From the NCBI GenBank assembly GCA_017439085.1, contig JAFRTU010000009.1, positions 26,584 to 90,583 of the forward strand: DNA of 64,000 bases, written 5' to 3'. How positions within the stretch are numbered: the first letter of the stretch is position 1; every line of letters starts with the position of its first letter. A model generated the notes under the pieces. The model saw only the letters and a program-made list of their open reading frames with translations. It was not told the DNA's origin and made no database searches. Below, piece by piece: positions 43,499 through 52,209 of this stretch. A program made the translations under genes and the position numbers. The stretch is from Clostridia bacterium. GTDB lineage: Bacteria; Bacillota; Clostridia; Christensenellales; Christensenellaceae.

Positions 43499-45763
43499 GT
43501 GATAAAAATCGAAGGCGTTGTTGAAGACATAATATATAAGAATGAAGAGAATTCATATACGGTACTGGAGCTCGATCATGAGGGGACTCCGATAGTTTGC
43601 GTTGGAACTCTTCCCTTCATACAACCCGGAGAAAGCGTCATATTCTACGGAGAATATGTCAACCACAAGAATTATGGAAAGCAGTTCAAGGTCTCTTCCA
43701 TGGAGACGAAAGAACCTGAGACCGATGATAACATAATAGCGTTTCTTTCAGGAGGGCTCATAAAGGGAATAGGAGCCGTGACAGCTACGAGGATTGTGGA
43801 GAGATTCCATTCCGATACATTTGACGTCATAGAGAATGAGCCGGACAGACTGATAGAGATCAAAGGCATCAGTTCCAGACTGGCGGACAGCATTCAAAAC
43901 CAGTATACGGCTCTTAAGGAGACGAGGAGCATAATAATCGAACTTCAGAAACTCGGCCTTAGCGTGAAAGAAGGCATGATGGCTTATGAGGCGTATGGGA
44001 GCAATGCTCCCTACATCATAACCAGGAATCCATACAGGCTCATGGATGACATACGGGGATTCGGTTTTGAAAAAGCAGATGCTCTGGCAGAGAAGATAGG
44101 GATAGAGGACTACAGAGATCTCAGGATCCAGAGTGCGATAAGGCATGTGCTCAGGCAGGCCCAGCAGAGCGGGCACACATGTCTCCCGGGAAGATTTCTC
44201 ATACAGAGAGCGTGTTCATTTCTGAACGAAGATGAGGATGAGATTGCGTATCAGCTGAAGAACGTGGTGGACAGCGGCTACGTCTCGGAATCGGTATATA
44301 ACGGGACGGAGGCATATGCAGACAGTTCAGCATACTTTGCTGAATCGTATATTGCGGACAAACTCATTACTCTGAGCAGGATGCTATGCAGGACGGAAGC
44401 GAATGAAAGGATCACAGATGAGGTCATCGAGGGGGATGATTCTCTTTCGGATGAACAGATACGTGCTATACGGATGGCAGTCAGGGAGCCGGTCTCAGTG
44501 ATAACGGGCGGCCCGGGAACAGGAAAGACGACCATTCTAAACCATATCCTAAGGATCCTCGAATCCTCAGGGGTGATGGTGTCTCTGGCAGCCCCCACAG
44601 GAAGGGCTGCAAAGAGGATGGAACAGTCGACCGGAAGAATGGCAAGGACCATACACAGGCTGTTGGAGTATGGTGCAAATCCTGACGACGATGATGATTC
44701 CGGATTCGTGAACTTTCTCAGGGATGAGGATAATCCCGTGGAAGCAGATGCCGTAATAATCGATGAGATCTCCATGGTGGATATTTATCTGATGAGGAGC
44801 CTTTTAAGCGCCCTCGAGCCCGGGACCAGACTTATCCTCATAGGCGATGCCGACCAGCTTCCATCAGTAGGACCGGGAAACGTGCTCGGAGATATAAGGA
44901 AAAGCGGGCTCATACCCGAGACCACACTTACCGAGGTGTTCCGTTCCAGCGGAAATATAGTATTAAACGCTCACAGGATAAACAACGGAGAACCTATAGA
45001 ATACTACGATACCGGTGATTTCGTATTCATAGAGACGAAGACTCCTCAGGAGACCATGAGAGAAGTTTACAGACAGTACATAAGCTATCATGAAAAGGAG
45101 AATGTCGAGGTCCAGATTATCTGTCCGGTCAAGAAGGGACTGATCGGGGTCTTCAATATCAATCATGAGATAAGGGAAGCCATAAATCCCCGGTCTGTGG
45201 ACAAGGCAGAATACAAGTACGGAGATACCCTTTTCAGAGAGGGTGACCGTATCATGCAGGTCGTTAACAACTACGGAAAAGCCTGGTACATATTGGGGAA
45301 ATCCCATATTCTTACTTCATCTTCAGGGGTGTATAATGGAGATATGGGAGAGATAAGGACCATCGACCATGACGAAAGGACAGTTACCATCCTGTTTGAA
45401 GGAGAAAAAGTGGCTGAGTATTCATTTGAGGAGATGGGAGAGATCGAGCATTCCTATGCCGTGACTGTCCATAAGAGCCAGGGCAGTGAATTCGATGTCG
45501 TGATACTTCCGTTATGGTATGGGAGGAGCGATTTTCTGACGAGGAACCTTCTGTACACTGCCATGACGAGGGCTAAAGAGAAGCTTATCCTGATCGGAAA
45601 GAGGTCGACTATAGATGAGATGGCTGCCAACGCAAGGAACATCCACAGGTTCACCGCTCTTGATCATGAGATGAAGAGGATAAACGAGTTCGGCCACTCA
45701 TTGGACTACTCTGACAGCGAAGGCTATGATGATTGGACGGATATCTTTCCCGAAGAAGAATGA
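43499..45763 (+). CDS. recD2: RecD2-type SF1B DNA helicase
   Basis: 754 residues with a GTG start 8 bases after a GGGG site. N-terminal OB-like and helix-hairpin-helix region (IKGIGAVTATRIVERF, IKGISSRLADSI), Walker A GGPGTGKTTIL (about residues 336-346), motif II IIDEISMVD, LIGDADQLPSVGPGNVL, and the C-terminal motif VTVHKSQGSEFDVVILPL with TAMTRAKEKLILIG. 5'-3' helicase acting in recombination/repair without RecBC. Followed by the 306-base gap holding the raiA-type RNA. Confidence 0.94.
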   Translation: MIKIEGVVEDIIYKNEENSYTVLELDHEGTPIVCVGTLPFIQPGESVIFYGEYVNHKNYGKQFKVSSMETKEPETDDNIIAFLSGGLIKGIGAVTATRIVERFHSDTFDVIENEPDRLIEIKGISSRLADSIQNQYTALKETRSIIIELQKLGLSVKEGMMAYEAYGSNAPYIITRNPYRLMDDIRGFGFEKADALAEKIGIEDYRDLRIQSAIRHVLRQAQQSGHTCLPGRFLIQRACSFLNEDEDEIAYQLKNVVDSGYVSESVYNGTEAYADSSAYFAESYIADKLITLSRMLCRTEANERITDEVIEGDDSLSDEQIRAIRMAVREPVSVITGGPGTGKTTILNHILRILESSGVMVSLAAPTGRAAKRMEQSTGRMARTIHRLLEYGANPDDDDDSGFVNFLRDEDNPVEADAVIIDEISMVDIYLMRSLLSALEPGTRLILIGDADQLPSVGPGNVLGDIRKSGLIPETTLTEVFRSSGNIVLNAHRINNGEPIEYYDTGDFVFIETKTPQETMREVYRQYISYHEKENVEVQIICPVKKGLIGVFNINHEIREAINPRSVDKAEYKYGDTLFREGDRIMQVVNNYGKAWYILGKSHILTSSSGVYNGDMGEIRTIDHDERTVTILFEGEKVAEYSFEEMGEIEHSYAVTVHKSQGSEFDVVILPLWYGRSDFLTRNLLYTAMTRAKEKLILIGKRSTIDEMAANARNIHRFTALDHEMKRINEFGHSLDYSDSEGYDDWTDIFPEEE

Positions 45764-45779
45764 TTTTGGCTTTTCTATG

Positions 45780-46035
45780 TCTGTGGTTGAAAGTCGATGC
45801 CAGACGCAGGCAAAGCGATCCACGTAAGTCGGATAAAATGTTCGATGATCATGGTGCGTCTTAGAAGTAAGTCCATCCGCCCAGGGGCGAGAGGAGCAGT
45901 AGTGGGGAAGCAGGTGCTTTAGGAGCGAACCTCCCAGATGGCGAGTGTGGGGGCAAAAATCAGGTCAGATAGAAAGGCCATTTATCTGGAATATAGGTTT
46001 CCGAGGGCTTTGTGTTATAAGGCCCGAGGGATGAA
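45780..46035 (+). ncRNA. Probable raiA-motif structured RNA
   Basis: This stretch between recD2 and hpf has no ORF with a ribosome-binding site but has strong helix potential. AGACGCA (45802-45808) can pair with TGCGTCT (45855-45861); CGCC/GGCG flank a CAGG loop (about 45878-45889); GGAG pairs with CTCC around a CGAA turn (about 45922-45933); and GGGCTT pairs with AAGGCCC (46004-46025). The raiA RNA motif is a large conserved ncRNA known from Clostridia and Actinobacteria upstream of raiA/hpf, and this element lies directly upstream of hpf. Assigned by position and structure; the exact ends are uncertain and its function is not established. Confidence 0.7.
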
Positions 46036-46069
46036 CATATAATTAATATAGATTAGGAGGTCTGCAGTT

Positions 46070-46609
46070 ATGTTATTGGAAATCAAAGGGAAAGGATTGA
46101 CGATCTCGAATTATCTTGAGGATCTGGTAACAAAGAAGGCCAGGAAGCTGGAGAGATATTTCAAGAGTGATACACCTGTGAAGGTGGTGCTTTCCATAGA
46201 GAAGAGCAGACAGATTTGTGAGGTGACGGTACCTTTCTATGACGGGACCATCCTCAGAGTCGAGGAGTCCGGAGGAGATTTCTACGGTTCCATAGACGGA
46301 TCGCTGAAGAAACTGGAGAGGATGATCAGGAAACACCGCACCAGACTCGAGAAGGGACTCCATGAGAAGGCATATACATATGAGGAACCGGTATTCGTGG
46401 AGGATGAACCGCTCTTGGAAGAGGAAGAGGCAAAACTTGTTAGGCGCAAGACATATCCTACCAAGCCGATGAGTGTTGAGGAAGCAGAGATGCAGATGGA
46501 ACTCCTCGGACATGAGTTCTTCGTGTTCGTCTCATCTGAATCCAACGAAGTCAACATTCTCTACAAGAGAAAGGACGGAGATTACGGACTTCTTGAGCCC
46601 GAAGAATAA
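46070..46609 (+). CDS. hpf: Ribosome hibernation-promoting factor, long form
   Basis: 179 residues; binds the 30S A/P sites and dimerises ribosomes into 100S particles. The N-terminal domain (~1-100) has EIKGKGLTISNYLEDLVTKKARKLERYF and the basic RMIRKHRTRLEK; an acidic linker (~110-128) leads to the C-terminal dimerisation domain (KPMSVEEAEMQMELLGHEFFVFVSSESNEVNILYKRKDGDYGLLEP). TAGGAGGTC precedes ATG. Downstream of the raiA-type RNA; terminator 46631-46657. Confidence 0.95.
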   Translation: MLLEIKGKGLTISNYLEDLVTKKARKLERYFKSDTPVKVVLSIEKSRQICEVTVPFYDGTILRVEESGGDFYGSIDGSLKKLERMIRKHRTRLEKGLHEKAYTYEEPVFVEDEPLLEEEEAKLVRRKTYPTKPMSVEEAEMQMELLGHEFFVFVSSESNEVNILYKRKDGDYGLLEPEE

Positions 46610-46630
46610 TAGTTAAATACAGCAACACAG

Positions 46631-46657
46631 CCGCATCCCTTGAGGATGCGGTTTTTT
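46631..46657 (+). terminator. Terminator after hpf
   Basis: CCGCATCC (46631-46638) pairs with GGATGCGG (46644-46651), then T6. Confidence 0.92.
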
Positions 46658-46741
46658 CATCCAATTGTTCACATTTTCTGCCTATAACGGGATTCGGATA
46701 AATGATAGAATTAATCATACTAATAGTAAAATGAGGGGACT

Positions 46742-49402
46742 ATGGGCTTATTTAATTTCGAAGACAAGTTTCTGAAAAGAGCCAGAAAACAGGCTGACAA
46801 GGTGGAGGCATTGAGAGACTCCATGATGTCGCTGTCCAACAGCGAGCTTGCCGGACTGACAGAAAAGTTCAGGAAAAGATATGCGGCAGGAGAGAGTCTC
46901 GACGAGCTTCTGCCGGAAGTGTTCGCACAGGTAAGAGAGGCATCGAGAAGAGTGCTCGGCATGGAGCATTTCTATGTGCAGATCTTAGGAGGCATCATAC
47001 TCCATAACGGAGATATTGCTGAGATGAAGACAGGAGAAGGAAAAACACTCGCTGCCACTCTTCCCGTGTGTCTCAATGCCCTCACGGGCAAGGGAGTGCA
47101 CGTAGTCACTGTAAACGAGTATCTGGCAAAGAGAGACAGCGAGTGGATGGGCAAGCTCTATGAGTTCCTTGGCTATACCGTAGGGATCACATTAAGGGAG
47201 TCCTCAAATGCGGAGAAGAGAGCGGCATACCTTGCAGACATAACCTACGGCACCAATAATGAATTCGGTTTTGACTATCTCAGGGACAATATGAAGACCT
47301 CCAGCTCGCAGCTTGTTCAGAGGGAACTTCAATATGCGATAGTGGACGAGGTCGACTCGATACTTATAGATGAGGCGAGGACACCTCTCATCATATCAGG
47401 AGAGGGAGACGAATCCACTGACCTCTATTCCAAGGCTGATACTTTCGTGAGGAAACTGAAAGAGGGAGAGGACTTTGAATACGAGGAGAAGGACAAGAAC
47501 ATCATGCTCACTGAGGAAGGAGTCAGCAAAGCTGAGGAGTTCTTCGGCATAGAGGACCTGAGCGACCTAAAGAATACCGCATATAACCATCACATAATAC
47601 AGGCTCTTAAGGCCAACTACATATTCAAAAAAGATACCGACTACATAGTCAGGGATGGTGAGATTATAATAGTGGACGAGTTCACGGGAAGACTCATGAT
47701 AGGAAGGAGATATTCCGAAGGACTTCATCAGGCTATAGAGGCAAAGGAACATGTCAAGCTGAGACAGGAATCAAAGACTTTGGCTACCATAACTCTTCAG
47801 AACTATTTCAGGATGTATGAGAAACTTGCCGGAATGACAGGAACTGCAAAAACGGAAGAAAAAGAGTTCGAAGCCATCTATGATCTTGCGGTGGTGCAGA
47901 TACCCACCAATAAGAAGATGATACGAATAGACAGGAACGATGAAGTCTTTGCAGATGTCAGGACGAAGTACGAGAAGATCGCTGACGAGATAGCAAGGGT
48001 TCATGAGAAAAAACAGCCTATCCTTGTCGGAACCGTGTCCGTGGAAAAAAGTGAGATCATAAGTTCTCTTCTTATAAAGAGAGGGATAAAGCATGAGATC
48101 CTTAATGCAAAGAACCACGAGAAAGAGGCATACATCATAGCACAGGCCGGAAGGGCCGGAGCAGTTACCATAGCCACCAACATGGCAGGAAGAGGAACGG
48201 ACATAATCCTCGGCGGTAACCCGGACTATCTTGCAAAATATGAGATGAAAAAACAGGGCTACAGTGATGACATGATCTTCATGGCATCTACCGAGCTGGA
48301 GACTGATAACGCGGATGTCCTCGATAAGAGGGGCATCTACAAGTATCTGCTAAAGAATTTTTCTGAAGAATGCGCGAAGGACAGACAGACTGTCCTTGAT
48401 GCCGGAGGTCTTTACATACTCGGCACAGAGAGGCATGAGAGCAGAAGGATAGACAACCAGCTCATAGGCAGAAGTGGAAGACAGGGAGATCCCGGAGAAT
48501 CAGTGTTCTTCATCTCTTTTGAGGACGATCTCATGAGGCTTTTCGGAGGAGACAGGGTTCAGGGGCTCGCTCAGCTTGCGGTCTCTCAGACATCTCTTTC
48601 GATCAACTACAGGACCATGTCAAAGCTTATAGAGAGCGCTCAGAAGAGGATAGAGGAAAGGAACTTCAATCTGAGATCCAGAGTTCTCAAATACGATGAT
48701 GTGATGAACGAGCAGAGAGAGGTCATATACGGGCAGAGAAGACAGATCCTGTTTGGAGAGGACACCTCGAAACTGGTCCTCAACATGAAGGATGACATTC
48801 TGGACATCATGTTTGGCTCATATATGGAGAGAGGTTCGGAGGATTTCTCTTTTGAAGAACTGAGAAAGAGAGTTGGTATCATATTCGATATCGATATGAG
48901 AGACGTTGTTCCGGAGGATGAGAGGGATTTCAGTTCTCTTTCTGCCATGAAGGGTCTCATGAAAAATGCTGCAGAAGAAAAATATCACAGCATTGCTTCT
49001 GAGTTCAAATCCGAAAAGATAGAATATGACAGGCTTGAGAGATATATAGTCTTGAAAGCCGTAGATGAAAAGTGGGAAGACCATATCGATGCCATGGATG
49101 AGCTGAGGAAAGGCATAGGCCTCAGATCATACGGACAGACGGATCCTGTTGTTGCCTACCAGAAAGAAGGCTTTGACATGTTCGAGGAAATGGTTGAAAA
49201 TATAAAGGTCTATACCGTGACCATGGTATTCCATATCAACCCGGACCAGACCATTCAGGAGGAAAAGGAGAAGGAGACCACGGCAAGCTATCAGGAAGAA
49301 GCCAGGGCTCCGAAGAAAGTCGGAGTGAAGATAGGAAGGAATGACCCCTGTCCATGCGGCAGCGGAAAGAAATACAAGAACTGTCACGGCAGGAACCAGT
49401 GA
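46742..49402 (+). CDS. secA: Preprotein translocase ATPase SecA
   Basis: 886 residues; motor of the Sec export pathway at the membrane. DEAD-like ATPase with Walker A EMKTGEGKTLAATLP (near residue 100), VDEVDSILIDEARTPLIISG (Walker B), the preprotein cross-linking region, NBD2 TNMAGRGTDIILGGN and GLYILGTERHESRRIDNQLIGRSGRQGDPG, a helical scaffold/wing, and the C-terminal zinc finger PCPCGSGKKYKNCHG. Full length. Seventeen bases from prfB, a classic secA-prfB pair. Confidence 0.98.
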   Translation: MGLFNFEDKFLKRARKQADKVEALRDSMMSLSNSELAGLTEKFRKRYAAGESLDELLPEVFAQVREASRRVLGMEHFYVQILGGIILHNGDIAEMKTGEGKTLAATLPVCLNALTGKGVHVVTVNEYLAKRDSEWMGKLYEFLGYTVGITLRESSNAEKRAAYLADITYGTNNEFGFDYLRDNMKTSSSQLVQRELQYAIVDEVDSILIDEARTPLIISGEGDESTDLYSKADTFVRKLKEGEDFEYEEKDKNIMLTEEGVSKAEEFFGIEDLSDLKNTAYNHHIIQALKANYIFKKDTDYIVRDGEIIIVDEFTGRLMIGRRYSEGLHQAIEAKEHVKLRQESKTLATITLQNYFRMYEKLAGMTGTAKTEEKEFEAIYDLAVVQIPTNKKMIRIDRNDEVFADVRTKYEKIADEIARVHEKKQPILVGTVSVEKSEIISSLLIKRGIKHEILNAKNHEKEAYIIAQAGRAGAVTIATNMAGRGTDIILGGNPDYLAKYEMKKQGYSDDMIFMASTELETDNADVLDKRGIYKYLLKNFSEECAKDRQTVLDAGGLYILGTERHESRRIDNQLIGRSGRQGDPGESVFFISFEDDLMRLFGGDRVQGLAQLAVSQTSLSINYRTMSKLIESAQKRIEERNFNLRSRVLKYDDVMNEQREVIYGQRRQILFGEDTSKLVLNMKDDILDIMFGSYMERGSEDFSFEELRKRVGIIFDIDMRDVVPEDERDFSSLSAMKGLMKNAAEEKYHSIASEFKSEKIEYDRLERYIVLKAVDEKWEDHIDAMDELRKGIGLRSYGQTDPVVAYQKEGFDMFEEMVENIKVYTVTMVFHINPDQTIQEEKEKETTASYQEEARAPKKVGVKIGRNDPCPCGSGKKYKNCHGRNQ

Positions 49403-49419
49403 TTTAAAGGAGATATATT

Positions 49420-50520
49420 GTGATCCAGTTAGATGAATACAAGAACCAGTCAGCAAATCTGTCTTCGATGCTGAAAGAGGCAGGACAGTCCCTTGGTATC
49501 GAGTCGATGCAGGAAGAACTGAAGACACTCAAGGAGCAGATGGAACAGGAAGGGTTCTGGGATGATATAGAAAGTGCCAATAAGGTGACCAGAAAGATCC
49601 GTCCCCTGGAGCAGAGCATAAAGGAATATGAGAGCCTTACCTCAGCCCTGGAGGACTTTGATACGCTTCTTATGCTGGAAGAGGAGGAAGGCTCGGGAGA
49701 ATTTGAGGAAGAGATAGTGGAAACCAGCCATGACCTTGAGGAAAGGATAATGGAATTCAGACTCAGTGCTCTTCTGAACGGAGAATATGACCAGAACAAC
49801 GCCATTCTTTCCCTCCATGCAGGAGCAGGCGGTACCGAAGCGCAGGACTGGACGAGCATGCTGTACAGGATGTATCAGAGATGGGCTGAGAGAAGACGCT
49901 ACAAGGTCAAGGTCCTGGATTTTCTTGACGGAGAAGAAGCCGGAGTCAAAAGCGTCACACTTCTGATAGAAGGGCTGAACGCATATGGGTTCCTTAGAAG
50001 TGAAAAAGGCGTCCACAGACTGGTAAGGATATCTCCGTTTGACGCAAATGCAAGGAGACATACTTCTTTTGCATCTGTAGACGTGATCCCGGAACTGGAC
50101 GAAGACGATGATTTCGAGATCAACTGGGATGAAGTCAGGATAGACACCTACAGGTCATCCGGAGCAGGCGGTCAGCACGTCAATAAGACCGACTCCGCAG
50201 TCAGGATGACACACATACCCACGGGCATAGTGGTCACATGCCAGAACGAGCGTTCCCAGATACAGAACAGGGAACAGTGCACCATGATGCTGAAATCCAA
50301 ACTTGCAGATCTGAAAGAACAGCAGAGACTCGCTGACCTTGCAGAAATAAAGGGTGAACTCAAGAAGATAGAGTGGGGAAGCCAGATCAGGAGCTATGTC
50401 TTCCAGCCTTATACCATGGTCAAGGATCACAGGACCAATGCTGAGACCGGAAACATAACAGCTGTCATGGACGGGGACATAGATATGTTCATCAACGCAT
50501 ATCTGATAAAGAGCAAATGA
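49420..50520 (+). CDS. prfB: Peptide chain release factor 2 (no programmed frameshift)
   Basis: 366 residues; terminates translation at UGA and UAA. The stop-codon tripeptide SPF (RISPFDANARRHTS) identifies RF2, and the catalytic GGQ loop is SGAGGQHVNKTDSAVRMTH. A GTG start at 49420 follows AAAGGAG. Many prfB genes contain an in-frame CTT TGA C near codon 25, requiring +1 frameshifting. Here the same place reads CTT GGT (49492-49497), so the frame is continuous and this autoregulation is absent. The stop overlaps lspA by four bases. Confidence 0.97.
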   Translation: MIQLDEYKNQSANLSSMLKEAGQSLGIESMQEELKTLKEQMEQEGFWDDIESANKVTRKIRPLEQSIKEYESLTSALEDFDTLLMLEEEEGSGEFEEEIVETSHDLEERIMEFRLSALLNGEYDQNNAILSLHAGAGGTEAQDWTSMLYRMYQRWAERRRYKVKVLDFLDGEEAGVKSVTLLIEGLNAYGFLRSEKGVHRLVRISPFDANARRHTSFASVDVIPELDEDDDFEINWDEVRIDTYRSSGAGGQHVNKTDSAVRMTHIPTGIVVTCQNERSQIQNREQCTMMLKSKLADLKEQQRLADLAEIKGELKKIEWGSQIRSYVFQPYTMVKDHRTNAETGNITAVMDGDIDMFINAYLIKSK

Positions 50521-50972
50521 TCGAGATCATAATAGTAATCGCCGGGATAATTCTGGATCAGCTCAGCAAGAACTGGATGATCCAGAACATGAAATACATG
50601 AGCAAGGTTATCATCCCGGGAGTGCTCCAGTACAGCTATGTAGAGAATACAGGCGCTGCATTCGGGATGCTCTCCAAGAATACGATACTCTTAGGTTGTT
50701 TTTCCGTAGTCATGAGTGCTGTATTCATTTTCTTCCTGGTAAAGTACAGGAAGAGCCTTTCGATGCTTTCGAGGATATCCCTTGCCCTGATCATTTCGGG
50801 TGCGATCGGAAATGCTATAGACAGGATCATGCGGGGGTTCGTGATAGATTTCATCGAGCTTCTGTTTGTTAATTTCGCAATATTCAACATTGCAGACATC
50901 TGCATCACGATGGGAGCCATATTCCTTGGCATATCCATCATCTTCATAGAGAGACACAAAGCATCATCATGA
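50517..50972 (+). CDS. lspA: Lipoprotein signal peptidase (SPase II)
   Basis: 151-residue membrane aspartyl protease that cleaves prolipoproteins ahead of the lipobox cysteine. Four transmembrane segments; catalytic aspartates are in GNAIDRIMRGFVIDFIE and FNIADICITMG; VENTGAAFGML is the conserved second loop. It would process the lipoproteins at 7.8 and 23.8 kb. Overlaps both neighbours (ATGA junctions), giving translational coupling prfB-lspA-rluD. Confidence 0.95.
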   Translation: MIEIIIVIAGIILDQLSKNWMIQNMKYMSKVIIPGVLQYSYVENTGAAFGMLSKNTILLGCFSVVMSAVFIFFLVKYRKSLSMLSRISLALIISGAIGNAIDRIMRGFVIDFIELLFVNFAIFNIADICITMGAIFLGISIIFIERHKASS

Positions 50973-51886
50973 CTGAAAAGCGCATCGTGGCCGGATCCAA
51001 TACGGGGCTCAGGTTAGACGTTTTTCTTTCTGAGAATCTCGGAGAACTCTCAAGATCCGGCATCAAGAAACTGATAAGTGAAGGTCTTGTTACTGTGAAC
51101 GGTGATACCGTTCAGGCTTCCTATATCCCGAAGCAGGGAGACGAGATTCATATAATCCTGAATGAGGAGAATCCTTTACCTGAGCCTGAAGATATTCCTC
51201 TGGACATAGTTTTCGAAGACGATGATCTCATGGTGATAAACAAGCAGAAGGGCATAACCACTCATCCTGCTCCTGGAAACATGTCGGGATCTCTCGTGAA
51301 TGCACTTCTTTATCTTGGAAAGCCGCTGTCCGACAGCAACGGGGATCCTCTCCGCCCTGGCATCGTCCACAGGATAGACAAGGACACGACGGGACTCATA
51401 CTGGTCGCAAAAACCAACGAGGCTCATGAGGCGCTCCAAAAGCAGATACAGGACAAGACGGCAAGAAGGATATATTATGCTCTGTGCTATGACAGGTTCA
51501 GAGACAAGGAAGGGACAGTGGATGCTCCGATAGGCAGACATCCAAAGGACAGGAAGAAGATGGCTGTGATATCCGGCGGCAGACCGGCACAGACCGAATA
51601 CAGAGTTCTGAGGCAGTATAAAGAGTATACTCTCGTTGAACTGTCCTTAAAGACCGGAAGGACCCATCAGATAAGGGTGCATATGGCATATATTGGCCAT
51701 CCCGTGGTGGGAGATGAAGTATATGGAAGAAAGAAGAACAGGTTCAGCACCGAAGGGCAGATGCTGCACGCAAAGATAATCGAATTCGACCATCCCTCGA
51801 CGGGTGAACACATGGTGATAGAGTGTCCGCTGCCTGACTATTTTGAGAGGATACTGGACAGGATCTCCGGCTCGGAACTGGAATGA
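50969..51886 (+). CDS. RluA/RluD-family 23S rRNA pseudouridine synthase
   Basis: 305 residues. The N-terminal S4 RNA-binding domain (~10-75: RLDVFLSENLGELSRSGIKKLISEGLVTVNG) precedes the catalytic domain with HRIDKDTTGLILVAKT (catalytic Asp) and LKTGRTHQIRVHMAYIGHPVVGDEVYG. S4-plus-RluD layout and position after lspA match the YlyB group of Firmicutes. The modified uridine is not known from sequence. Terminator 51959-52000. Confidence 0.93.
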   Translation: MTEKRIVAGSNTGLRLDVFLSENLGELSRSGIKKLISEGLVTVNGDTVQASYIPKQGDEIHIILNEENPLPEPEDIPLDIVFEDDDLMVINKQKGITTHPAPGNMSGSLVNALLYLGKPLSDSNGDPLRPGIVHRIDKDTTGLILVAKTNEAHEALQKQIQDKTARRIYYALCYDRFRDKEGTVDAPIGRHPKDRKKMAVISGGRPAQTEYRVLRQYKEYTLVELSLKTGRTHQIRVHMAYIGHPVVGDEVYGRKKNRFSTEGQMLHAKIIEFDHPSTGEHMVIECPLPDYFERILDRISGSELE

Positions 51887-51958
51887 GAGAAGTTTCGTGT
51901 TTTACTGTTTTCAGGAAAACCGGATGAAGATATCAGTTTACATGCATTAATTGACATA

Positions 51959-52000
51959 AAGAGAACAGATCTCATGACTTATCGAGGTCTGTTCTCTTTT
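51959..52000 (+). terminator. Terminator after the secA-prfB-lspA-rluD unit
   Basis: AAGAGAACAGATCT (51959-51972) pairs, with one G-U, with AGGTCTGTTCTCTT (51985-51998), then T-rich. Confidence 0.88.
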
Positions 52001-52031
52001 TCTGCCTTTTCTTATATGGCTAACAAGAAGG

Positions 52032-52090
52032 TCTTAAGAGAATCTTAAGCATTCCCTCCGTTGTTTCTTAATCACAGGGATTTTTATAAT
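52032..52090 (+). promoter_or_regulatory. Promoter with phased TCTTAAG repeats before the glycosyltransferase/two-component operon
   Basis: The gap from 51887 to 52209 holds the rluD terminator and this element. TCTTAAG occurs at 52032-52038 and 52043-52049 (11-base period) and TCTTAAT at 52066-52072. A perfect -10, TATAAT (52085-52090), has no good -35 (TGTTTC at the expected place), as at activator-dependent promoters. Heptamers repeated every 11 bases are the usual OmpR/PhoB-class site, and such a regulator is encoded at 53490-54182. Nothing else is seen in the remaining ~120 bases up to the GT2 start. Confidence 0.55.
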
Positions 52091-52209
52091 CATTACTGGC
52101 AGGACAAGAACACCCGATGGGTCAAGTTTGAAAAATCGGCAGAGCTTGAGACCTGTTCAGGAAACGGAAACTGTTCCATGTTCCTGTTTGAGCGATAAGG
52201 AGGGATGAA

